Assembly (NCBI GenBank): GCA_040006675.1
Contig: JBDTWM010000001.1
Coordinates: forward strand, 22,080-86,079
DNA: 64,000 bases
Source: Austwickia sp040006675
GTDB taxonomy: Bacteria; Actinomycetota; Actinomycetes; Actinomycetales; Dermatophilaceae
Direction of reading: 5' to 3'
Below the pieces are notes generated by a model. That model made no database searches and had not been told where the DNA came from. It was given only the letters and a program-made list of their open reading frames with translations. A program made the position numbers and the translations under genes. This document shows, in pieces, positions 48,438-61,001 of this stretch (its first letter is position 1; each line of letters begins with the position of its first letter).

Positions 48438-50645
48438 GTGAGTAACATCGCGCGGCCGGCGACGCGTGCGCCTCTCATGCAGCGGTGGGGGCGGACGATG
48501 GGTCGCCATGCCCGCGCGGTGGTCCTCCTCTGGGCGATCCTCGCGGCGCTGTGCTTCGCAGGAGCGACCGGAATGCTCGGCGCGCCCTCGCTGTTCTCCC
48601 GGCTACAACAGGCGGAACCGTATGTGCCGAGCGAATCCAACGTCGGCACCGACCTGATCGAGCGTGCTGACACCGCGGGGCCCACCGTGCTGTTGCGCGT
48701 GGACGGGATTCGCACCACGGATCCTCTGGCCCTTCAGGCGGGGACGGGATTGCAGCGGCAGCTGTCGGCGCTGCCGGGGGTGCACTTCATCCAATCCCCG
48801 TTAGCGGTCCCGAAAGGCGTCAAGACGCCGCAAACGGCGCCGCTGTTCGCTACGGATCGGGATGACTCGTTCCTGATGGTGGTCGGCGTCGACGACGCGC
48901 TGAGCCAGTCCGCGCGATACGACCTGGCGACGCGCGTGGAGGCCAGCGCGCGGGAGGCCTTCGCGGTCGTGCCCGGCGCGAGCGTGAGCGCGGGCGGTGG
49001 AATCACGTTCCTGCACGAGATCACGAGCCAGATCCAAAAAGACTTGAGCCGCGGCGAGGGCATCGCGCTGCCGCTGTCGCTCGCGGTCATGGTCTTCGTC
49101 TTCGGCGGCTTCCTCGCCGCGGGCCTGCCGATCGTCGGGGCGATCGCGTCGATCGCCGGGGGCCTGGCGAGCCTGTGGGGATTCTCGTTCGTCACCGAGC
49201 TTGACGCGACGGTCGTCAACATCACCACACTGCTCGGGCTGGCGCTGTGCATCGATTACGGGCTGCTCATCGTCAGCCGCTTCCGCGAGGAGGTCCACCG
49301 CGTCGCCCGCGACCTGGACCGTCGGAGTCTGGACCGTGACCATCTTGTCGAGGCCACGGCGCACACGGTCGCCAGCGCCGGACGGACCGTCTTCTTCTCC
49401 GCTGTGATCGTGGCGATCTCCCTGAGCGGTCTCACGATCTTCCCGGCGCCGGTCATCCGCGCCGTCGGCCTGGCCGGGGTGACGGTCGTGCTGGTCGCGC
49501 TGCTCGTAGCGCTTACGCTCGTCCCCGCCCTGTGCACGATGGGCGGCCGACGCCTGGTCCGGCGGCGCAGCGACGACTCCCCCGACGATGGCCTCTTCGC
49601 CCGGCTGGCCCGCTGGGTGCAGCGCGCCCACATCCCGGTCATGCTGATCTCGTTCGCGCTGCTCGTCCTGCTCGCCGTCCCCGCGGCGTCCATGCGCCAG
49701 ATCTCCTCCAACACCGAGTTGCTACCGGCGGGCAATGCGCAGCGGGATTTCTTGATGTCGACCGCGCGTGACTTCCCGATGACTGCCGAGCCGGTCGCGA
49801 TCGTGGTCGCGCAGGCCTCGCCGACAGCCCTCGGGCAGTACGGGCGCGACGTGGTCGCCAACCTTCCCGGCGTGGCCTCGATCGACGCGCCGATCGCACT
49901 CGACGATACGCACAGCACGCTGTCTGTACGTTCGACGACGGCCACCGCCGAGAACGGCCAGGGCCGCGACATCGTCGACGAGCTTCGCGCCAACCGCCCC
50001 GCCTTCGAGACGTGGGTCACGGGGTCCAGCGCGCGGCTGTCCGACTACCTGGACGCGACCGGCGCCCGAGCCCCGTACGCCATCGGCATCGTCGCGTTGG
50101 TCACGATCGTGCTCATGTTCCTGATGACGGGATCGGTGGCTCTGCCCCTCAAGGCCTTGGTGATCAACGCGTTGTCGCTCGGCGCGAGCCTCGGCATCCT
50201 GACGTGGATCTTCCAGGAAGGCCACCTGCAGACAGTGCTGGGGTTCACCGCCACCGGCGGCATCGAGTCGACGACCCCGGTGATCATGGTGGCTTTCGGG
50301 TTCGGACTTGCGATGGACTACGAACTGTTCCTGCTGTCGCGCATCGTGGAGTTGCACGAACAGGGCCACTCCGACGCCGACGCCGTCCGGCTCGGACTGC
50401 AGCGGTCCGGGCGGATCATCACGTCGGCAGCCCTGTTGATTCTGATCGTGCTCGGTGGGTTGGCCTTCGGGCAGATGCTCGTCGTCAAGCAGATCGGGAT
50501 CGGCCTGGCGATCTCCGTCGTCTTGGACGCCACGCTCGTCCGCATGCTGCTGGTGCCCGCGACGATGCACGTGCTCGGTGTGTGGAACTGGTGGGCCCCG
50601 GCCCCGTTGCGCCGCTGGCACCAGCGGCTCGGCATCCAGCACTGA
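48438..50645 (+). CDS. MMPL/RND-family membrane transporter
   Basis: 735-residue RND-type transporter with two repeats of one helix, an extracytoplasmic domain and five helices. MMPL signature at both repeats: CIDYGLLIVSRFREEVHRV and AMDYELFLLSRIVELHEQG. Members export lipids, siderophores or drugs; the substrate here is unknown. GTG start with only a weak Shine-Dalgarno; an ATG at 48477 is an alternative. A hairpin follows the stop. Confidence 0.92.
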   Translation: MSNIARPATRAPLMQRWGRTMGRHARAVVLLWAILAALCFAGATGMLGAPSLFSRLQQAEPYVPSESNVGTDLIERADTAGPTVLLRVDGIRTTDPLALQAGTGLQRQLSALPGVHFIQSPLAVPKGVKTPQTAPLFATDRDDSFLMVVGVDDALSQSARYDLATRVEASAREAFAVVPGASVSAGGGITFLHEITSQIQKDLSRGEGIALPLSLAVMVFVFGGFLAAGLPIVGAIASIAGGLASLWGFSFVTELDATVVNITTLLGLALCIDYGLLIVSRFREEVHRVARDLDRRSLDRDHLVEATAHTVASAGRTVFFSAVIVAISLSGLTIFPAPVIRAVGLAGVTVVLVALLVALTLVPALCTMGGRRLVRRRSDDSPDDGLFARLARWVQRAHIPVMLISFALLVLLAVPAASMRQISSNTELLPAGNAQRDFLMSTARDFPMTAEPVAIVVAQASPTALGQYGRDVVANLPGVASIDAPIALDDTHSTLSVRSTTATAENGQGRDIVDELRANRPAFETWVTGSSARLSDYLDATGARAPYAIGIVALVTIVLMFLMTGSVALPLKALVINALSLGASLGILTWIFQEGHLQTVLGFTATGGIESTTPVIMVAFGFGLAMDYELFLLSRIVELHEQGHSDADAVRLGLQRSGRIITSAALLILIVLGGLAFGQMLVVKQIGIGLAISVVLDATLVRMLLVPATMHVLGVWNWWAPAPLRRWHQRLGIQH

Positions 50646-50689
50646 GGCATGTACCGCCGACGCATCCACCGCCGCGTCCTGCGGCCTCC

Positions 50690-50710
50690 CGCCGCTGCGG
50701 GCGAGCGGCG
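50690..50710 (+). terminator. Hairpin between convergent MMPL and secreted-protein genes
   Basis: 7-bp stem cgccgct/agcggcg with loop gcgggcg, in the 75-base gap between two convergent stop codons. GC-rich and without a T-tract, so termination is inferred from position. Confidence 0.45.
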
Positions 50711-50720
50711 CACGTGGGGG

Positions 50721-51845
50721 TCAGTTCAGGGCGACCAGGCGCATGGCGTGGGGCTTTCCCTGCGCGTCCCAGGCCTGGACAGCGATGTCACCGGTGTTGG
50801 TGAGCTCGACAGCAAGGGTCCGCCAGCCCGCGGGCAGATCCTGCGTGACGTCGAGCAGGGGGCGGCTGACGCCGCGCTGCCACACCGCGTCGTACTCCGC
50901 CGTCGGGGTGCTCACCCACCCGATGGCCCGCCCGGCGTCGTTCACGGAGGTGACCTGGAAGCCGGCCGCGCCCGAGACCGAAGATGCTGGGCCGCCCGGT
51001 ATGTACCGTTGGGCACCGACCGCCGTGTAGCCCACCGCGATCTTGCCGTTCGGAGAAATGGCGCCGCCGTTCGCCTGTGCGGACGGCGTGGACAGCGCCC
51101 TGTCCAGCTCGGCAGTCCCGACGGAGTACGACGCCACTCCGGCGCGTGACCCGACGACCATGTCCGTGTTCGACAAACCCCACATGTATTGATCCACAGA
51201 GCTGACATCCGTGATGCGGGACGCCCCGACCGCGGGCCAGAGCACCGCGTCGAGCACGTACTGCGTCTGCGTGCTGTAGTTGATCCGGCCCAGGATGGTG
51301 CCCCGGTCGTTGATCGACGCGACCTGCGTCGTGTATCCCGGTTTCGTGTCAAGGATCGTCGTGGTGCCGTCAGGGGCGATGCGCACGCCGCTCGGGGCGG
51401 GCACCCCCGGGCAGGTAGCGGCTCCCGCGACTTCACCGGAGCTGCTGATGTCCCATGCTGCGGTGAGACGGCAACCGCTCGCCGGGGAGGCGTCGACCCA
51501 CCGAGCGGGCCCGTCCGGGGAGGAGACGAAACCCCGGGTGATCATGGTGTCACCCGACTGGAGCGTCACGTTGCCGACGATGAGCCCCGTGCTGGAGGCG
51601 CCCCCGACGGAGGAGTCGACGATGCTCTGACCCGCGGGGATGATGGCCGTTGGGTCGATGAGCACAGCCCGGTACGACGGTGCGGCGGCCGCCGGTGTCG
51701 ATGTGCCCGGCGTCGTCGACGCCGCAGGTGCTGTCGAGGGGGGGACGGCCGACTCCGTCGGGATGGCGCCCCACGCAGAGGCGCTTCCCCCGAGCAGCAT
51801 GGCCGAGGTCATCACACATGCCCACGTACGACGACGAGACGACAT
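50721..51845 (-). CDS. Secreted protein with HAF-like repeats
   Basis: 374 residues with a Sec signal (MSSRRRTWACVMTSAMLLGGSASAWG), then a Ser/Thr/Pro/Ala linker to about residue 58, then recurring units of the form (I/V/L)(N/S)(D/P/N)xGxIxGxx: INDRGTILGRI, LSNTDMVVGS, ISPNGKIAVGY, VNDAGRAIGW and LTNTGDIAVQ. These resemble HAF-type extracellular repeats and suggest a beta-propeller. Ligand and role are unknown. Alone on its strand between the MMPL gene and aspS. Confidence 0.75.
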   Translation of the reverse strand: MSSRRRTWACVMTSAMLLGGSASAWGAIPTESAVPPSTAPAASTTPGTSTPAAAAPSYRAVLIDPTAIIPAGQSIVDSSVGGASSTGLIVGNVTLQSGDTMITRGFVSSPDGPARWVDASPASGCRLTAAWDISSSGEVAGAATCPGVPAPSGVRIAPDGTTTILDTKPGYTTQVASINDRGTILGRINYSTQTQYVLDAVLWPAVGASRITDVSSVDQYMWGLSNTDMVVGSRAGVASYSVGTAELDRALSTPSAQANGGAISPNGKIAVGYTAVGAQRYIPGGPASSVSGAAGFQVTSVNDAGRAIGWVSTPTAEYDAVWQRGVSRPLLDVTQDLPAGWRTLAVELTNTGDIAVQAWDAQGKPHAMRLVALN

Positions 51846-51984
51846 GGCCCCGACCCCCTGTCACGTCTCGCCCAGAACCACCCTAGAAACTGCTTCACAG
51901 CGTATGCCACAAAGGGACTCGACTTGAACGTGCGTCATGGAGGGATGATCCCGCCGGCTTTTCGCTGCGGGTCGGGACCTTGCG

Positions 51985-53823
<1,839 letters not shown>

Positions 53824-53911
53824 AGTGGGTCCTTCGTCGTGCGATTCGAGTCGTCTCGGTGTTCACGGATGGACAATCTTCGAGGTCATCGGGCGCGCAG
53901 GCGCCTTGGCG

Positions 53912-53917
53912 ATTCTA
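53912..53917 (-). promoter_or_regulatory. Possible -10 element for aspS
   Basis: TAGAAT on the minus strand, about 90 bases before the aspS start, in the region shared with the divergent frnE-like gene. No clear -35 at 16-18 bases. Confidence 0.3.
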
Positions 53918-54007
53918 CGCGGCGGTCACGATCGCGTACGCATCCGATCTGCCGGGACGAGTGTGCCCACGGGGAATCCGGGTGGCCCTACGACGGTTGC
54001 CACCGTT

Positions 54008-54661
54008 ATGCGCCTCGACATCTGGTCTGACATGGTCTGCCCGTACTGCTCCATCGGGAACGCCGAGCTGGAGCGCGCCCTGGCCGATTTCGAACACCGC
54101 GACGATGTGCAGATCCGGTGGCGCAGCTTCGAGCTCGACCCCGACGCGCCCGCGGATCCGCAGGAGGACGTGGTCACCAAGATCGCGGAGAAGTACGGGA
54201 TGAGTCCCGAGCAGTCGCGGGCTGCGCAGGAAAAGATCGGCGAGCGGTCCGCGGGGCTCGGGCTGCCCTACGACTGGGCGGCGGCGCGCTGGGGCAACAC
54301 GTTCGACGCGCACCGTGTGGCGCACCTGGCGGATGATCGTGGGGTCGGGCATGACGTTTCCGGGCGCCTGCTGCGGGCCTATTTCAGCGAGGGACGGCAA
54401 CTCAGCGACCACGACACGCTGACGGAGCTCGCGGGCGAGTCAGGCGTGGACGAGGCGGAGGTCCGCGCGGTCCTGGGCTCGGACGCCTACGCGGGTGCGG
54501 TGCGCGACGATGAACGGATGGCCCGGGAGCTGGGGATCACCAGCGTGCCTACGTTCGTCCTGGCCGAACGCTTCGGCGTGGTCGGCGCCCAGAGCGCTGA
54601 CGTCCTGCTGGATGCCCTCCGTCAGGCCTGGGCCGCCACCCACGAGGTCTCGGCGACCTAG
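54008..54661 (+). CDS. DsbA-family thiol oxidoreductase, FrnE type
   Basis: 217-residue thioredoxin-fold protein with inserted helical domain. Redox site DMVCPYCSIGNAEL at residues 9-16; cis-Pro loop GITSVPTFVLAERFGV near the C-terminus. No signal peptide, so it acts in the cytoplasm, as do FrnE-type isomerases linked to oxidative-stress tolerance. ATG at 54008; a partial palindrome (acggttgccaccgt) lies right before it, with little room for a Shine-Dalgarno, so a leaderless transcript is possible. Confidence 0.9.
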   Translation: MRLDIWSDMVCPYCSIGNAELERALADFEHRDDVQIRWRSFELDPDAPADPQEDVVTKIAEKYGMSPEQSRAAQEKIGERSAGLGLPYDWAAARWGNTFDAHRVAHLADDRGVGHDVSGRLLRAYFSEGRQLSDHDTLTELAGESGVDEAEVRAVLGSDAYAGAVRDDERMARELGITSVPTFVLAERFGVVGAQSADVLLDALRQAWAATHEVSAT

Positions 54662-54720
54662 ACCCTGGCTCCGACGACCGCGACGCGGCGCCCCGGTCCG
54701 CGCCTCGGCCCCCTGAGCGG

Positions 54721-55400
54721 TCACGCCCGCATGCCGCCGGGGCGGTACGTCGGGTGTTGCGGCCACGGACAGTCGTACGCCCGTAGCGACGCCCACCCCC
54801 GTGCTCGCGCCGCATGGCCCGCGAAGATGCCGATCAGCAGGGCCGAGTTGTTCACCCGGCCGGACAGGGCCACGTCGAGCGCGTCCCCGAGGTCGAGCCA
54901 TCCGATCGGCATCCCGACTTCCTCCGCCTCGCGTTCGTGGAGCTCGTCAGAAGGCACGGGCGTGAGGTCGCGCGCGAGATAGATCCGCAGCGCCTCCCCC
55001 ATCCCGCCCGGGGAGGCCACGTAGTCGGCGAGCACGTCCCACCGCCCGGCCCGCACATCGATCTCCTCGGCGAGCTCCCGCCGGGCGGCCTCCCATGGCG
55101 GCTCGCCGTCCACGTCGAGCAGCCCGGCCGGAAACTCCCACTCGGTGACGGCCATCGGGTGACGGTACTGCTGGATGAGCGCGATCTCTTCCGCGCCGGG
55201 TTCGCCGCGAAGGGCGACGATCACCACGGCGCCGGGATGCTCGAGGTACTCACGGGTGACGACGCCGCCGTCCCCCAGGTCGATGCAGTCCGCGACCATG
55301 TCGAAGACCATCCCTGCGTGCAACATCTCGTGAGCCAACACCGGACGGGACCCGAAGCGGTCGGCCACCTGGGCGGGGTCAAGCCGCGGCGCGGCCAGAC

Positions 55401-55404
<4 letters not shown>
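54721..55404 (-). CDS. NUDIX hydrolase, probable ADP-ribose pyrophosphatase
   Basis: 227 residues. The NUDIX helix RRELAEEIDV is complete with its catalytic Glu pair, preceded by EFPAGLLDVDGEPPWEAA, as in ADP-ribose pyrophosphatases, and EALRIYLARDL follows. ATG overlaps the pyrG stop (ATGA), the same pairing as pyrG (Rv1699) and its NUDIX neighbour in Mycobacterium tuberculosis. Activity on ADP-ribose is inferred from the family. Confidence 0.9.
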
Positions 55405-57119
<1,715 letters not shown>

Positions 57120-57246
57120 GGGCCCCCATTCTACCGGGCGTCCCGGGCAGCCCGTCGCCGGCTCGCTCCCGCGCAGGACGCGCGGCGTGGCGCGTCGTGC
57201 GGGGCCGCCCGGCGCGCGACATGGAAGTGCGCCCGCCATTGTCCGT

Positions 57247-58998
57247 TCACGCGCTGCGCCGGGCCTGCGCCACGTCGAGCAGCTCCCGTGCGTGGGCGCG
57301 TGCGACGTCGCTGTGCGCGCCGGCCATCATGCGGGCGAGCTCAGCGAGCCGGGCCTCCCCTTCGACAGCCTCGACCCCGCTGGAGGTGACGTGCCCGTCG
57401 CTCGCCTTGTGCACGACGAGGTGACGGTCGGCGTACGCGGCGACCTGCGGAAGGTGGGTCACGACGAGGACCTGCGCGTGCCGGGCGAGGGCGGCCAGGC
57501 GTGCGCCCACATCGAGCGCCACAGCGCCGCCGACCCCTGCGTCCACCTCGTCGAAGACAAATGTCGGGCGACCCGGCCCGCCCGCTGCCGAACCCGCCGC
57601 GGGGGACGCCGTCACCACCTCCAAGGCCAGCATCACCCGAGAGAGCTCACCGCCGCTCGCGGCCCTCGCGACGCTGCGGGCAGGTGCGCCCGGGTTGGCG
57701 GCCAGGCGGATCTCAACCGCGTCGACCCCCGTCGGTCCGAAGCGCACGCGGGCGCCCCCCGGCAGCGGCAGACCGCGCGGATCCTCCTCCCGGTCCACGG
57801 CCACCTCAAGGCGGGCGCGGCCCATGGCCAGGTGCGACAACTCTTCCGATACGGCGTCGGCCAGCCGGGCGGCCGCCTCGCGACGCGCCGCGGACAGGGT
57901 CTGCGCGTCCGCGCCGAGCCGCTCCTGCAGCCCCACGGCCTGCACCCTCAGCTCTGCGGCACGGTCAGCGGCCCCGTCGAGGTCGACGAGGCGGGCCGCC
58001 GCGTCCCGACCCCAGGCCAACGCTGCGTCCACCGATCCTCCGTGGGCGCGTGTCACGCGGGTCAGGTCGGCGCGACGCTGGTGCACCGCCGCCAACCGGG
58101 TCGGGTCGACGTCGAGCCCATCCAGGTAAGCCGCGAGGTCGGCGCCGAGATCCGCGGCCAGCAGGGCTAGTTCGCCCATCCGGCTCCCCAGGTCGGCCAG
58201 CGCGGGATCGTGTCCGTCGCCGGAGGAGAGGCTCTCGTGCGACGCGGCGAGGGCGCCGGCCGCACCTGGCCTTCCGGAGTCGTCGCCAGTCAAGTGTTCC
58301 CGCGCTGTCCCCGCGGCGGTGCGCAGCGCGTCAAGGTGGGCGAGCCGGTGTTGCTCGGTGGCCAACTCCTCGTCCTCCCCGGGGCGCGGGTCGAGGCGTT
58401 CGAGCTCCTCCAGTCCCACGCGCAGGGTCTCGGCTTGCGCGTCCCGCTCGCTGGAGGCCTGCTGCGCCCTGCGGAGAGCGGCCTGGCAATCGGCGAGCGA
58501 GCGGTACGTCACCGCGTACGCCTCGCGCGCGGCGGCGACCGGCTGCGCCCCGTAGTCGTCCAGGAGGACCCGATGCTGCTCCGGGCTGCGCAGCCGCCAC
58601 TGGTCGGCCTGACCGTGGACCGCCACGAGCAGTTCTCCCAGGTCGGCGAGCAGAGCCACGGGCGCTCGACGACCCCCCACGTGTGCCTGCGAGCGACCCT
58701 TCGCGGAGACGGTGCGGGCGAGGATCAGCTCGTCACCCGCATCACCTCCGGCCTCAGCCACGCGCGCGCGGGCCGGGTGATCGGCACCGACCTCCACGAC
58801 CCCCTCGACGACGGCCTGCCGGGCACCGTGTCGCACCGTCTGCGCGTCGGCGCGTGCGCCGAGGAGCAAGCCCAGCCCCGTGACCACCATCGTCTTGCCC
58901 GCCCCCGTCTCCCCGGTGAGCACGTTGAGGCCCGGAGCCAGGTCCAAGGTGGCGTCATCGATGACGCCCAGACCCTGGATGCGCATCTGCCGGAGCAT
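57247..58998 (-). CDS. recN: DNA repair protein RecN
   Basis: SMC-like ATPase for double-strand break repair, 583 residues. MLRQMRIQGLGVIDDATLDLAPGLNVLTGETGAGKT holds Walker A; a central coiled-coil-type region of about 300 residues follows. The signature ASGGELSRVMLALEV and Walker B TFVFDEVDAGVGGAVA lie near the C-terminus. ATG at 58998 begins the family homology. It follows nadK by 74 bases; the genes that separate recN from pyrG in mycobacteria are missing here. Confidence 0.95.
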   Translation of the reverse strand: MLRQMRIQGLGVIDDATLDLAPGLNVLTGETGAGKTMVVTGLGLLLGARADAQTVRHGARQAVVEGVVEVGADHPARARVAEAGGDAGDELILARTVSAKGRSQAHVGGRRAPVALLADLGELLVAVHGQADQWRLRSPEQHRVLLDDYGAQPVAAAREAYAVTYRSLADCQAALRRAQQASSERDAQAETLRVGLEELERLDPRPGEDEELATEQHRLAHLDALRTAAGTAREHLTGDDSGRPGAAGALAASHESLSSGDGHDPALADLGSRMGELALLAADLGADLAAYLDGLDVDPTRLAAVHQRRADLTRVTRAHGGSVDAALAWGRDAAARLVDLDGAADRAAELRVQAVGLQERLGADAQTLSAARREAAARLADAVSEELSHLAMGRARLEVAVDREEDPRGLPLPGGARVRFGPTGVDAVEIRLAANPGAPARSVARAASGGELSRVMLALEVVTASPAAGSAAGGPGRPTFVFDEVDAGVGGAVALDVGARLAALARHAQVLVVTHLPQVAAYADRHLVVHKASDGHVTSSGVEAVEGEARLAELARMMAGAHSDVARAHARELLDVAQARRSA

Positions 58999-59072
58999 GA
59001 CGCCAGCGTAGGGCGGCACGCCGCCGACGTCCGGCAGGCCCACACCCGTACGGCGCAGTCGGGCGTACCCGC

Positions 59073-60014
59073 TCACACGAGCGGCGGCATGTCCGACCGC
59101 CAGCGGTAGGCCCCCGGCGCACGGGTCCGGCCTCGCCACCCGACGACGGGCAGCGCGAACTTCTCCACGAGCCGGTCAGCGAAGGGCGCCGAGTTCAGCC
59201 TGGCGAGCATCACCGGGGTGCGCCCGCGTGACACCTCTACGCGCGCTCCCTCGGGCAGCTCGAACAGGCGCGCCCCGTCGCACCACATGATGCCCACGCC
59301 CTCGGTGTCGGGCACCAGCTCGATCGCGACCTTCGAATAGGGTCCGACGACCATCGGGCGGGCGAACAACGCGTGCGCCGAGATCGGGACCACCAGCAGG
59401 GCAGCGACGTCCGGCCAGATGATCGGGCCCCCCGAGGAGAAGGCGTACGCGGTGCTGCCGGTGGGGGTGGCGATGATCATGCCGTCCGCGCCGAGCGTCG
59501 ACACGGGGCGGCCGTCGATCTCCACGATGAGCTCCAGCATCCGCTCGCGCGCCGCCTTCTCGACCGTGACCTCGTTGAGCGCCCAGCTCCGGGCCACCAT
59601 GCGGGTTCCCGCCATGGCGACGACGTCGAGCGTGAGCCGCTCCTCCACCGAGTAGTCGCGGTCGACGATCCTGCCGACCGCCTCGCGCAAGTCCTCCTGC
59701 TCGGCCTGCGCGAGGAAGCCGACGTGCCCGAAATTGATCCCGAGCAGGGGCGCCCCCGACCCCCGCGACATGTCGGCCGCCCGCAGGATCGTGCCGTCGC
59801 CGCCAAGGATGCAGACGAGCTCGGTGCCGTTGGCCGGTGCCCGTGGATCCGCCTGGACGACTCCCGTCAAGCCCTGGGCGCGCGTTGCGGCCAGATCGGC
59901 AGGCAGCATGGCGACTTCCAACCCCTGCCGCACGATGAGGCCGATGATGTCGAGCGTGTGACTCACCATCCCCGGCCGCGCCACGTTGGCGATCAGCAGG
60001 ATCCGGCGGGTCAT
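59073..60014 (-). CDS. nadK: NAD kinase
   Basis: Phosphorylates NAD to NADP. 313 residues: ILLIANVARPGMVSHTLDII, the ATP/NAD site ILGGDGTILRAADMSRG, GINFGHVGFLAQAEQEDL, and DGMIIATPTGSTAYAFSSGGPI. The ATG overlaps the tlyA stop (ATGA). Arrangement tlyA-nadK-recN is conserved across actinobacteria. Confidence 0.96.
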   Translation of the reverse strand: MTRRILLIANVARPGMVSHTLDIIGLIVRQGLEVAMLPADLAATRAQGLTGVVQADPRAPANGTELVCILGGDGTILRAADMSRGSGAPLLGINFGHVGFLAQAEQEDLREAVGRIVDRDYSVEERLTLDVVAMAGTRMVARSWALNEVTVEKAARERMLELIVEIDGRPVSTLGADGMIIATPTGSTAYAFSSGGPIIWPDVAALLVVPISAHALFARPMVVGPYSKVAIELVPDTEGVGIMWCDGARLFELPEGARVEVSRGRTPVMLARLNSAPFADRLVEKFALPVVGWRGRTRAPGAYRWRSDMPPLV

Positions 60015-60823
60015 CGTTCGCCTTTCGTCATGGGGATCGCCGCGTTCTCCGTCGCCGCGTCCGCATCGGGTAGGGCCAGGTCTGGCCGTCGACACACCCA
60101 GAGTAGATACTCCCTGTTGCCCGTGGCACCCGTCACGGGGCTCGGCACGACCGATCGCGGTGTCAGCCCCACGTGGCGAGCGGCGTCGAGGGCGCCGCGG
60201 AGCGCCTCGCGGCGCTCGACGGGGTCCGTCACCAGACCCCGCTTGCCCACGGCGCGACGCCCTACCTCGAACTGCGGCTTCACGAGCCACACCCCCTGAC
60301 CGCGCACGCTTGTCAGGCGCGACAAATCGGCAGCAACGAGGCGCAGCGAGATGAAGCTGAGATCGGCGACCACCAGATCGAACGGTCCTCCCAGGGCGGC
60401 CGGCTCGACGTCGCGGACGGTGACCCCCTCGGCGTTGGTGACCCGAGGGTCGCGCGCCAGCTCATCGACCAGCTGTCCACGCCCCACGTCGAGGGCCACC
60501 ACATGGGCGGCGCCCCGCTCGAGCAGCACCTGCGTGAATCCCCCCGTCGAGGCGCCGACGTCGAGGCAGCGCAGACCTCGGGCGGACAGCGGGTCGATCC
60601 GCTCCGCGCCGAACGCCGCGAAGGCCGCGTCGAGCTTGCGCGCGCCCCGGCCGACCCAGCTCGCTCGGGCGGCGACGCTCACATCGTCGCCGGCCGCCAC
60701 CGCCGCGGACGGCTTGCGGGCAGGCGCGCCGTTGAGCCGGACCGCCCCGTCCCGGACGAGATCCCGGGCATCGCCCCTAGAGCGTGCCAGCCCGCGCTCC
60801 ACCAACATCGCGTCGAGGCGCAT
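60011..60823 (-). CDS. tlyA: TlyA family 2'-O-ribose rRNA methyltransferase
   Basis: Methylates 2'-OH of cytidines in 16S and 23S rRNA; loss gives capreomycin resistance in mycobacteria. 270 residues: S4 domain at the N-terminus (RLDAMLVERGLARSRGDARDLVRDGAVRLNG), then the FtsJ-like domain with LRCLDVGASTGGFTQVLLERGA, VVADLSFISLRL and VKPQFEVGR. Family annotations also say hemolysin. ATG at 60823 starts the S4 homology. Confidence 0.94.
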   Translation of the reverse strand: MRLDAMLVERGLARSRGDARDLVRDGAVRLNGAPARKPSAAVAAGDDVSVAARASWVGRGARKLDAAFAAFGAERIDPLSARGLRCLDVGASTGGFTQVLLERGAAHVVALDVGRGQLVDELARDPRVTNAEGVTVRDVEPAALGGPFDLVVADLSFISLRLVAADLSRLTSVRGQGVWLVKPQFEVGRRAVGKRGLVTDPVERREALRGALDAARHVGLTPRSVVPSPVTGATGNREYLLWVCRRPDLALPDADAATENAAIPMTKGER

Positions 60824-60827
60824 CGGC

Positions 60828-61001
60828 TCAGGTGTCGTCAGAACCAGACAGCACCGCGCGCAACGTGCCTTCAAGCGCGGTCGCGGCGGCGATCTGGGCG
60901 TCGAGCTCCCCGGGTTCGACCCGCTCGAGGGCGGCCAGAGCGGCGTCCACTGCCTCCTGGTCCGGATCAGCGCCCGGTACGGGGACGCGGGGCTGCGTCA
61001 T
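60828..61001 (-). CDS. Conserved 57-residue protein between HAD phosphatase and tlyA
   Basis: Very small acidic protein: DQEAVDAALAALERVEPGELDAQIAAATALEGTL, predicted helical hairpin, no known domain. A tiny ORF in the same place occurs in M. tuberculosis (Rv1693 between Rv1692 and tlyA/Rv1694), so the gene is probably real and conserved by position. ATG overlaps the HAD gene stop (ATGA) and its stop lies four bases before the tlyA start. Function unknown. Confidence 0.75.
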   Translation of the reverse strand: MTQPRVPVPGADPDQEAVDAALAALERVEPGELDAQIAAATALEGTLRAVLSGSDDT

